Origin: VFMC01 sp963791635
GTDB taxonomy: Bacteria > Actinomycetota > Acidimicrobiia > Acidimicrobiales > Ilumatobacteraceae
NCBI GenBank assembly: GCA_963791635.1
Contig: CAWBTC010000005.1
Span: 1,240,001-1,304,000, forward strand
Direction: 5' to 3'
Length of the DNA: 64,000 nt
Shown in pieces: positions 35,144 through 42,239 of the stretch (position 1 is the stretch's first letter; each line of letters opens with the position of its first letter). The notes beneath the pieces are model-generated. The model did no database searches. It had not been told where the DNA came from and worked only from the letters and a program-made list of their open reading frames with translations. The translations under genes and the position numbers were made by a program.

Positions 35144-36966
35144 GGCGCCCACCACCCGGTGGTGTCGAACACGACCTGTGACGGCACCGACGACCGCACG
35201 CACAACCGGCCATCGACGGCGAGGCCCACCGTGATCGAGTTCGCCAGAACGCCACCGCGCGGTGCGTTCACGTTCGACGTGGGCGGCACGCTGCCGCAAC
35301 CGAAGGCCGTCAGGAAGCCGGCACCGCCGGGCGTCACCATCGTCAACGTGCCCGTGACCGCTGCCGCGCTCGGCGGGGCGACGCGGATGTCGGTGGTTTG
35401 CCCACCGCCATGCACCGGGGTCCAGCCGCCGGTGCCGTCGCGTGTGTCGTAGGTGCGAGCCGGAGCAGCGGGCGTGAACGCGAGCGCGCCGGACGGGGTG
35501 AAGATCCCGGTGAGGTCGACCACGAGATCGACATCGGCCTGCACGTTGGAGAACAGGCACACATCACCATCGTCACCGAGGGGCACGTACGCCGCGCCCG
35601 CCACCGTCTCGTTCGGACCGAAGTTGAGGTTGGAGACCACGGGCACGGTGCCACCGCACGGGTATGCCGTCACGAACCCGGCACGTGATGCACCTGTGGC
35701 GGTGACGCTGAGCGCCACGCCGGTCGCATCGGGGGTGGCAGCGAGTGGCACGTCGAGACGCAGAACCGCGGGTCGGCCGGCTTCTCGGGTGTCAGCAAGG
35801 CGTTCCGGCGCTCGTGGCGTGAGCCGAGATGCATCCGGCACGAAGGCGCCCTGGAGGTCGACCACCACGTCGGCCGCTGCCGAGGTGAACACACAGAGCT
35901 TCTGGTCGGCACTGAGTGGCAGCACGGCGAGTGCACCACGGTTCGTGCGTGCCGAGAAGTTCGCGCTCGACACGCTCGGCACGGTCGACGCACACGGGTG
36001 GCCTGTGAGGAATCCAGCCGCGGCCGGGTCGACGCTGGTGAGGTTCACCGCCACCGCGGTCGCTCCGGCCGGCACCCGCGACGACAGATCGATCACAACC
36101 TGCCCGCCGGCGGCCGGTCGCGTGGCCACGAGGTCACGCGTGTCGAGCACGCGCACAGGTGACAGGGGCTGGTACTCGGTGGCGGCGCCGTTGGCCACCG
36201 GGATCGATGCATCGGTGCCACTGCGCTGCCCGACGGCCAGCCGTCCGGTGATGTTCTCCGCCATCAGCGCAGATCGAGAACGGTACGCCGCAGCGTCGGC
36301 AAGGTGGATCGAGTCCCACGACAGCGCAATGCCCGTCGCGGCCTGGACGGCCGGCCAGTCCCACAGCTTCAGGTTCGACCGCTCACTGGCCACCAGGTCG
36401 AGCGCGCCGTTGTACGCATCGGCCTCGGCCCGCAGGGTGTAGAGCCTGGTGATCTTGCTCCACCACACCGTCTTGCCCGGGCCGATCGCGTCCATCACGT
36501 AGCGGATCGAGTCGGCGTTGCACACGAGGCTGGCCTTGCAGAACCCGACGTCGTTGTTGCCGAGGTTCACTGCAACGTTCGGTGCGTCCCAGCCCTCGGC
36601 CCGCCACCAGTTGACCCAGTTGGCCACCGAGAAACGACTGCCACCCGGCTGGAAGTTGCCGGCGGTGTAGCCGAGGCCTGCTCGGAATCGGACCGGACCC
36701 CATCCGGCAGCAGCGAGATTGGAGGGCAACGACGGCTCGAGCGCCGCGCCCACGAGCACCGAGTCGCCGATCACCGAGATCGCGCCCAGCGGCCCAGGCG
36801 TGCTGATCTCGAACGCCTCTTCCCCGCCGAGAGCAGCTGCCGGCGCAACGGGCCCCAGGGGTGCAGCAACGGTGGCGACGATGAGGGTAGTCATCGCCGT
36901 CACCAGGAACGCCGCCGGGCGCGCTGGGCGCGCTGGGCAAGGGACGGACGAGCGTCGAAGGGTCAC
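35140..36966 (-). CDS. Secreted SGNH hydrolase with three C-terminal Cys repeat modules
   Basis: A 608-aa exported protein (GTG at 36966). A signal peptide (FLVTAMTTLIVATVAAPLG) is followed by an SGNH hydrolase domain: block I GDSVLVGAA, block III NLGNNDVGFC, and block V SWDSIHLAD, supplying Ser, Asn and Asp/His. The remaining 350 residues form three modules homologous to those of the downstream gene (RVLDTRDLVATRP, AVAVNLTSVDPAAAGFLTGHPC, SSANF, KLCVFTSAAADVVVDLQGAF). It is first of a two-gene operon. Acyl-hydrolase action on cell-surface glycans is plausible given the divergent acyltransferase 40 nt away, but this is inference. Confidence 0.78.
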   Translation of the reverse strand: MTLRRSSVPCPARPARPAAFLVTAMTTLIVATVAAPLGPVAPAAALGGEEAFEISTPGPLGAISVIGDSVLVGAALEPSLPSNLAAAGWGPVRFRAGLGYTAGNFQPGGSRFSVANWVNWWRAEGWDAPNVAVNLGNNDVGFCKASLVCNADSIRYVMDAIGPGKTVWWSKITRLYTLRAEADAYNGALDLVASERSNLKLWDWPAVQAATGIALSWDSIHLADAAAYRSRSALMAENITGRLAVGQRSGTDASIPVANGAATEYQPLSPVRVLDTRDLVATRPAAGGQVVIDLSSRVPAGATAVAVNLTSVDPAAAGFLTGHPCASTVPSVSSANFSARTNRGALAVLPLSADQKLCVFTSAAADVVVDLQGAFVPDASRLTPRAPERLADTREAGRPAVLRLDVPLAATPDATGVALSVTATGASRAGFVTAYPCGGTVPVVSNLNFGPNETVAGAAYVPLGDDGDVCLFSNVQADVDLVVDLTGIFTPSGALAFTPAAPARTYDTRDGTGGWTPVHGGGQTTDIRVAPPSAAAVTGTLTMVTPGGAGFLTAFGCGSVPPTSNVNAPRGGVLANSITVGLAVDGRLCVRSSVPSQVVFDTTGWWAP

Positions 36967-37006
36967 ATGGCGAAGATAGCCGGGGCGACACGAGCGGCTC
37001 CGTAGG

Positions 37007-38629
37007 ATGGCCAACGGCATGAACCGCCCCCGGATGGTCCACCAACCCGCGCTCGACGGCATCCGAGCCGTCTCCGTGCTCGCCGTGCTGCTGTTTCACG
37101 GTGAGGCGCCCGGTTTCGGTGGGGGCTACGTCGGCGTCTCGGTGTTCTTCACCCTGTCCGGCTTTCTGATCACCAGTCTGCTGATCGCCGAGCACGACGT
37201 CACCCATGGCATCGACGTGTCGGGCTTCTACGTTCGCCGCGCCAAACGTCTGCTCCCGGCAAGCTTGCTGTGCATCGCGGCCATCGCCGTCATGGCCGCC
37301 GTCACCGATGTCTTCGCCGGCGTCGCGAACCTGCGGCGCGACCTGATCGGCGCCCTGTTCCAGGTGGCCAACTGGGTCTTCCTCGCGGGCGACGGCTCGT
37401 ATCAGCAGTTGTTCGCCGACGCTGCTGGCCAGGCCTCGCCGGTCGAGCACTACTGGTCGCTCGCGATCGAGGAGCAGTTCTACTGGGTGTGGCCCGTGGT
37501 GTTCGTGGGCATCGCGAGGGTCGGCCGCACCCACCGTGGTCGCACGATCGTGGTCGCCGGGCTCACCACGCTCTTCGCCATCGCGTCACCGGCGATCGCC
37601 GCGGTGTGGGGACCAGATGCCGCCTACTGGGCCACACCAGCGCGTGCGGCCGAGATACTGGCCGGTGCGCTCGCCGCGTTCCTCGTCGCCGGCCGTCAGC
37701 TCTCGCCGCGCTGGCACCTGGTGGCGGCCGGCGCGCTCGCCGCGCTGTGCGCGTCGTTCATGCTCTTCCCGTCGGTCGACGGCCCGGCGTATCGCGGCGC
37801 GCTGCCGCTCGTGGGCGCCACGAGCGCGCTCCTGATCGTCGGGCTCCAAGTGCCTGGGCCGGTTCGCAGCGCGCTCTCGATCGCGCCACTCGCATGGCTC
37901 GGCCGCATCAGCTACGGCGTGTACCTCTACCACTGGCCCGTGTTCGTCGGGGTCGACTCGCCGCGGGTCGACCTCGACGACGTGCCGCTGTTCGTCGTGC
38001 GGATGGTGATCACGCTCGCGCTCGCCCAGCTGAGCTACTCACTGTTCGAGCGTCCGATCCGCAACGGACTCGTGCGCCGACCGAGGAGCATCGGTCTGAT
38101 CGCGCTCGGCGCCACGATGGCCGTCGGTGTGGCTGCGATCGTGATGGCCCCGGCCGGCACCGGCGACTACTGGCGAGGGAACGGCACCGCCGACGCGGCT
38201 GCGATCGACCCGATCGCCGACGGGGAGCTCGCGCCACTGGCGGTCGCGACCACTGCGCCCGTGGAATCGGCGGTACCCACGACGGTGGCTGACGCGACGG
38301 TGGCCGACGCGACGGTGCACGACGGTGGCCGACACGACGGTGGCCGACACGACCTCGACGACGAGCACCGAGGCGCCCATCCCTGCGCTCGCTCGACCGA
38401 TGCGCGTCGTCGTCGCCGGCGACTCCACCGCAGAGGCCACCGGGTTCGGCCTTGCCCAGTGGGCGGTCGAGAACCCGCAGCTCGCCCAAGTGTCGATCCT
38501 CGCCGAGAAGGGCTGTGGGTTCGTTCGCGGGGGCGAGTTCCGCCTCGAGGACTGGACCGAGATCGATCCGCGCTGCGATCGGTGGGCCGAGACCGGCCTG
38601 GCCGAGCAGGTCGGCGAACTCGAGCCTGA
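37007..38629 (+). CDS. Acyltransferase 3 (OafA-like) membrane protein, C-terminus frameshifted
   Basis: Membrane O-acyltransferase that would acetylate surface polysaccharide. Residues 5-390 contain the family hallmarks: HQPALDGIRAVSVLAVLLFH, GGGYVGVSVFFTLSGFLIT, YVRRAKRLLPA, HYWSLAIEEQFYW, and about ten transmembrane helices. After a linker the normal architecture is a periplasmic SGNH domain. Here a 15-bp repeat encoding TVADT loses 5 nt at about 38318, so this frame runs into Arg-rich nonsense to 38629, and the SGNH domain is read in another frame from 38325. The first about 430 residues are authentic. See the repeat and the downstream ORF. Confidence 0.8.
   Translation: MANGMNRPRMVHQPALDGIRAVSVLAVLLFHGEAPGFGGGYVGVSVFFTLSGFLITSLLIAEHDVTHGIDVSGFYVRRAKRLLPASLLCIAAIAVMAAVTDVFAGVANLRRDLIGALFQVANWVFLAGDGSYQQLFADAAGQASPVEHYWSLAIEEQFYWVWPVVFVGIARVGRTHRGRTIVVAGLTTLFAIASPAIAAVWGPDAAYWATPARAAEILAGALAAFLVAGRQLSPRWHLVAAGALAALCASFMLFPSVDGPAYRGALPLVGATSALLIVGLQVPGPVRSALSIAPLAWLGRISYGVYLYHWPVFVGVDSPRVDLDDVPLFVVRMVITLALAQLSYSLFERPIRNGLVRRPRSIGLIALGATMAVGVAAIVMAPAGTGDYWRGNGTADAAAIDPIADGELAPLAVATTAPVESAVPTTVADATVADATVHDGGRHDGGRHDLDDEHRGAHPCARSTDARRRRRRLHRRGHRVRPCPVGGREPAARPSVDPRREGLWVRSRGRVPPRGLDRDRSALRSVGRDRPGRAGRRTRA
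38279..38348 (+). repeat. 15-bp tandem repeat in the acyltransferase-SGNH linker
   Basis: Units close to ACGACGGTGGCCGAC at 38279-38293, 38294-38308, 38319-38333 and 38334-38348. The third unit (38309-38318) is only 10 nt. In-frame units encode Thr-Val-Ala-Asp-Thr/Ala. The short unit shifts the frame between the membrane and SGNH domains. Confidence 0.82.
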
Positions 38630-39071
38630 TGTGGTGATGCTGCTCACCACGTCGTGGGACGTGCTCGACCGGCGGTGGTCGCCCGACGAAGACCTCTCCC
38701 CCGTCGATCCGACCTACGCGCAGCGCATCCACGACGACTTCACGATCATCACCCAGCGGTTGCTCGATGCCGGCGCCGGGCAGGTGGTGTGGATCCGCGA
38801 GCCGATCCCGAACGTGTTCTGGTGGAGCTCGGGCCAGGCCCAGGAGGACCCGGCGCGACACGAGGTGCTGTACGAGGCGATGGACGACATCGCCACCGGC
38901 TACCCCGGACAGGTGAGCGTGGTCGACCTCCCCGCCTGGCTCGACGAGCAGCAGCTCACCACCGATCAACAGGCACGCCCCGACGGTGTGCATTGGTCGT
39001 CGGACGCGTCCGCGCGCATCGCCCGCGACTTCCTCGGCGAACAACTGCTGCGCGCCGCGCTCGGTCTCTGA
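38325..39071 (+). CDS. SGNH domain of the acyltransferase (separate frame)
   Basis: A 248-aa ORF from GTG 38325 (ATG at 38400 is an alternative). After a Thr-rich linker (ADTTSTTSTEAPIPALARP) it encodes an SGNH hydrolase/acetyltransferase domain: MRVVVAGDSTAEATGFGL (block I Ser), EPDVVMLLTTSWDVLD, and DGVHWSSDASARIA (Asp/His). It has no signal peptide or membrane helix, so on its own it would not reach the periplasm. In homologous OafA-type proteins this domain is fused to the acyltransferase. The overlap with the membrane ORF and the repeat-associated frame change indicate one split gene. Confidence 0.75.
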   Translation: MADTTVADTTSTTSTEAPIPALARPMRVVVAGDSTAEATGFGLAQWAVENPQLAQVSILAEKGCGFVRGGEFRLEDWTEIDPRCDRWAETGLAEQVGELEPDVVMLLTTSWDVLDRRWSPDEDLSPVDPTYAQRIHDDFTIITQRLLDAGAGQVVWIREPIPNVFWWSSGQAQEDPARHEVLYEAMDDIATGYPGQVSVVDLPAWLDEQQLTTDQQARPDGVHWSSDASARIARDFLGEQLLRAALGL

Positions 39072-39157
39072 CGACCCGTGATGCCGGCCGGGAGCGGTGC
39101 CCGATGGCACGGCGGCCTGACGACGCGGCGCACCTATGATCCGCCCATGGGGACCGC

Positions 39158-39856
39158 GTGGGGGAAAAGTCTGTCGACGTGCCCGCCGTGGCGCCGGGTT
39201 CGGTCGTGCGCGTCACCGGGCGTTCGACGCGCGTCGAACTGCGTGGCGAGCCGGGTGCGACGCTGACGGTCCAGGGCGGCGATGTGACCCAGCGCGCCGA
39301 TGGCAGCATCGACGTCACACCGCGCGAGTCCAGGGTGAGCATCGTCTGTGCCGAGCATGCCCACGTGGTGCTCAGCACGGCCTCCGGCAGTGTCCGCGTG
39401 CGTGGCCACGTGGCCGACGTCAAGGTGATCACCCAGAGCGGCAGCGTGGAGATCGAGCGAGCTGTCGACATCGATGTGCACACGATGTCGGGACGCGTGG
39501 TCATCGGGTCGTGCGTCCATTCCTGCCGCGTGGTCACCAAGAGCGGCACGGTGACGGTGGGGGCGGCGCACGACATCGGGGTGTCCACCGCATCGGCTCG
39601 CGTGGAGGTGGGACGGACAACCGTCGCCGCGGTGCAGACCACCAGTGGATCGGTGTCGGTCGGATGCGACGACTGCGCCACGGTGACAGCCCGATCGATG
39701 AGCGGCACCGTCGAGATCACCCTGCCGGACGGCTCGCCGGCGACGATGCGCCTGGCGTCGGGGAGCGGCCGGATCCTGCGCAGTGTCCCCGACGGAGTGG
39801 GCGCGACGCTCGACGTGCAGACGACCTCCGGCACGATCAGGGTCGCGTCGCGATGA
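39158..39856 (+). CDS. DUF4097-like beta-helical protein
   Basis: A 232-aa protein (GTG start) made of repeated short beta-strand units with an S-G-x-V pattern: STASGSVRVRGHV, TQSGSVEIERAV, TMSGRVVIGSCV, TKSGTVTVGAAH, TTSGSVSVGCDD, SMSGTVEITLPD and TTSGTIRVASR. This is the DUF4097 (putative adhesin-like) right-handed beta-solenoid pattern. There is no signal peptide or membrane helix, so it is probably cytoplasmic. Its stop shares ATGA with the cyclase gene. DUF4097 domains often sit beside signalling proteins; the role here is unknown. Confidence 0.72.
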   Translation: MGEKSVDVPAVAPGSVVRVTGRSTRVELRGEPGATLTVQGGDVTQRADGSIDVTPRESRVSIVCAEHAHVVLSTASGSVRVRGHVADVKVITQSGSVEIERAVDIDVHTMSGRVVIGSCVHSCRVVTKSGTVTVGAAHDIGVSTASARVEVGRTTVAAVQTTSGSVSVGCDDCATVTARSMSGTVEITLPDGSPATMRLASGSGRILRSVPDGVGATLDVQTTSGTIRVASR

Positions 39857-40419
39857 CCCCGCCGGCCGCCGACTCGGCCGGAGCGATCGTCTTCACCGAC
39901 ATCGTCGGGTTCACCGAGCTCACCGATCTCCACGGCGACGACGCCGCGCTGGCACTCGTCGACGAGCAGCTCTCGATCGTGCGTGAAGCCCTGCCGACCG
40001 GGGCTCGGATCGTGAAGGAGCTCGGCGACGGTTTGATGCTGTGGTTCGATGATGCGGCCGAGGCCGTCCTGACCGCCCTCGTCCTGCAGCGTCACTTCAA
40101 CGCTGCATCGGTCGGCGAGATGCCGCTGTGGGTGCGGATCGGCATGCATTGGGGCACGCCCCGCCGGCGCGGCGACGACATCATCGGTCGCGACGTGAAC
40201 CTCGCCTCTCGTGTGAGCGATCTCGCGGGTGCCGGCGAGGTGCTCGTCACCGATCACCTCATCTCTGCGGCGGGCGGAGAGACCGCGTTCGACGACGTGT
40301 TGTTCGATTCGTTGGGCTCGGTGTTCGTGAAGGGCGTCGCGGACCCGGTGCCCGTGTCGTCCGTGACATGGCGGCGAGAACAGCCACCTGTGCAGCTGCA
40401 GGAGGATCTGCCGTCGTGA
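39853..40419 (+). CDS. Class III adenylate/guanylate cyclase catalytic domain protein
   Basis: A 188-aa minimal cyclase homology domain. The first metal Asp is in AIVFTDIVGFTELTD, the second in KELGDGLMLWFDD, and the transition-state pair region in RDVNLASRVSDLA (Asn and Arg). The substrate-specifying region has IGMHWGTPRRRGDD. It has no membrane or sensor domain, unusual for a class III cyclase, so regulation must come from partners. It is coupled upstream to the DUF4097 gene (ATGA) and downstream to a GH84 gene (GTGA). Whether cAMP or cGMP is made is not certain. Confidence 0.82.
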   Translation: MTPPAADSAGAIVFTDIVGFTELTDLHGDDAALALVDEQLSIVREALPTGARIVKELGDGLMLWFDDAAEAVLTALVLQRHFNAASVGEMPLWVRIGMHWGTPRRRGDDIIGRDVNLASRVSDLAGAGEVLVTDHLISAAGGETAFDDVLFDSLGSVFVKGVADPVPVSSVTWRREQPPVQLQEDLPS

Positions 40420-41645
40420 GGATCCGTGGAGTGATCGAGGGGTTCTACGGCCCGCCCTGGTCGCACGCCGAACGAGCAGTTTGGGTGGACCGGCTGCACG
40501 ACGCCGGCGCCACTCACTACGTGTGGGCCGCCAAAGCCGAACCACGCCACCGCGACGACTGGCGTGCACCGTTCACCGACGACGAACTGCAGCAGTTCGC
40601 CGAGCTGTCGAGGCGTCAGCCCGACGTCGAGCTCGCGGTCGGCCTCACCCCGGGAGCGGATGCTGCCGCCGTGGACGTGATTGCGAAGCTGTCGCCCGCT
40701 GTCGGCGCCGGCGCGACGGTGGTGGTGCTCAGCTGCGACGACCTCCCCGCGCTGGCCGCCGGCCGCGACCACCGCGATCTCGCTCATTCGCTCATGCAAT
40801 CGCTCGGCGTTGCCGTGTGGGTGGTACCGACGCACTACAGCGGCACCGACGATTCGCCGTACTTGCAGGCGCTGTTCGACGGGCTCGACACCGACATCGA
40901 GGTGATGTGGACCGGGATGGACGTGGTGAACGACCGCATCGACGCAGTGGATGCTCGCCATCGGGCCGAACTCACCGGACGGCCACCGCTCATCTGGGAC
41001 AACACGCCGGTGAACGACGGGTTGATGCGCGAGGCACTTCACCTCGGCCCGCTCGGCGGGCGCGACCCCGCACTGCGCGACGTGTGCAGCGGCGTGCTGT
41101 GGAACCCGATGGAGTTCGCCACAGCGTCGATCGCCACCTGGTCGAGCGCGGCCGCCTGGTTGCGCGGCGACGACCACCTCGCCGCGTGGGAGCACGAGGT
41201 TCGAGATCGCGGATGGTACGAACTTGCGCTCGCGACAGCCTTCCGGGGGGATCCGCACTGGCCGGGCAGTGACCCCGACGACGCGTGGTGGGCGGGGCTC
41301 GCCGACGGTCTGCCGGTATCGGCAATCGATGTCGGCCTCGACGCTGGCGTGCAACCATGGCTCGACGCCGCACGCGAGGGCGCAGCCATCGCCCAGGAGG
41401 CTCTGGCCCTGATCGATCGTGTCGCCACCCGCGGCGCCGGCACGTCGACCACCGTGCGCCAGTTCGCACTCGCCGCCCGATGGCGCGCCTGGCGTCGACG
41501 TGAGGTGCTCACCTTCGGCGGCGGACCTCGCGTACGGCCCATCCTCGGTCAGGACGACCGCGGCCAGTTCGTCGGCCGTGCGGGCGCGTTCGAACTCGAC
41601 GAGTCGCTCGTCGACTCGCTCGTCAGGCGAGTCCTGCACACCTGA
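40416..41645 (+). CDS. GH84-like beta-N-acetylglucosaminidase
   Basis: A 409-aa glycosidase of the O-GlcNAcase/hyaluronidase family GH84. The start RIRGVIEGFYGPPWSHAER is the family's opening strand, and D108/D109 in SCDDLPA match the catalytic Asp pair used for substrate-assisted cleavage of N-acetylglucosaminides. Later LIWDNTPVND and GVLWNPM match substrate-binding segments. No signal peptide is present, so it appears cytoplasmic. Its GTG overlaps the cyclase stop as GTGA, placing a sugar hydrolase directly under a nucleotide cyclase. Substrate could be a recycled peptidoglycan sugar or a modified protein. Confidence 0.83.
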   Translation: MRIRGVIEGFYGPPWSHAERAVWVDRLHDAGATHYVWAAKAEPRHRDDWRAPFTDDELQQFAELSRRQPDVELAVGLTPGADAAAVDVIAKLSPAVGAGATVVVLSCDDLPALAAGRDHRDLAHSLMQSLGVAVWVVPTHYSGTDDSPYLQALFDGLDTDIEVMWTGMDVVNDRIDAVDARHRAELTGRPPLIWDNTPVNDGLMREALHLGPLGGRDPALRDVCSGVLWNPMEFATASIATWSSAAAWLRGDDHLAAWEHEVRDRGWYELALATAFRGDPHWPGSDPDDAWWAGLADGLPVSAIDVGLDAGVQPWLDAAREGAAIAQEALALIDRVATRGAGTSTTVRQFALAARWRAWRRREVLTFGGGPRVRPILGQDDRGQFVGRAGAFELDESLVDSLVRRVLHT

Positions 41646-41753
41646 GGCCACCGTCCGGCGTGAGTGCGCCAGCTGGGTGCGCCAGCTGCGGTGGTCGTCG
41701 ACCACGGTGGGTGCGGGTTGCGGGGGATGAATCGAGCGAGAACCGCTTCGGGA

Positions 41754-41982
41754 GTGGTGTGAGGTTCTTGATGCTGCGTTGAGGAATCGGGGGAACCCGC
41801 GACCACGGCTCGTAGTGCGATTGCCAGCAAACCCAATTGGTACAAGGGTCGCGGTGTTCCACGCGTCAATCAACCCCGGATCGCAACCGACTCGTCAGCA
41901 CCACGCAGCGAGGCGATCTGGCCGCTGCTGACTTGTCCGACACTTGCCTGGTGTCTCGTCACCCGGGGTGTCTGAATGTGGG
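41754..41982. repeat. 229-bp direct repeat, copy A (leader of subtilase 1)
   Basis: It is identical at every base I compared to 48147-48375, while the downstream protease genes have clearly diverged. It fills most of the 402-nt gene-free stretch 41646-42047 and ends 65 nt before the small ORF at 42048. It contains a long hairpin: GTCAGCA (41894-41900) with TGCTGAC (41926-41932), and an internal CAGCG/CGCTG pairing. No terminal inverted repeats or target duplication are visible, so it is not an obvious mobile element. A shared promoter plus structured 5' leader is likely. Confidence 0.92.
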
Positions 41983-42047
41983 TGTCACCTCGAACGGGGT
42001 CGACGACAACGGAGTCGCATCGACTCGGACAGAAAGCACGGGCAGCA

Positions 42048-42239
42048 ATGAGCACGACCAAGAAGCACCTGTTGAAGAAAGTGGCGCTCGTCGCCCTCAC
42101 CGTCACCTCGGTCGCCGCCACGAGCGGCGTGGTCGAGGCCGGCAGCTACACGAGCGCTCCGAAGCCGACCTCGACGGTGTACTCCTCGCCGGCCGACGGT
42201 GGCGACGCGCCCGCGTTCCGGTCAGGGATCCGTTGGTGA
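42048..42239 (+). CDS. Small signal-peptide-like ORF coupled to subtilase 1
   Basis: A 63-aa product: MSTTKKHLLKKVALVALTV starts a Sec-type signal (KK-rich n-region, hydrophobic core, cleavage likely after VVEAGS or nearby), then a short polar remainder ending in SGIRW. Its TGA at 42237-42239 overlaps the ATG of the protease (TGATG), so the two are coupled. A paralogue with nearly the same first 30 residues precedes subtilase 2. Neither matches a family I know; a secreted peptide, inhibitor or leader peptide are options. Confidence 0.65.
   Translation: MSTTKKHLLKKVALVALTVTSVAATSGVVEAGSYTSAPKPTSTVYSSPADGGDAPAFRSGIRW

Noticed and set aside
41754..41982. A c-di-AMP (ydaO-type) riboswitch in the 229-bp repeat
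   Set aside because: CGGGGGAACCC and CGTCAGC followed by GAGGCG resemble pieces of that motif, but the GGGGTGAATC segment and a P1 pairing partner are missing. A covariance-model search would decide.
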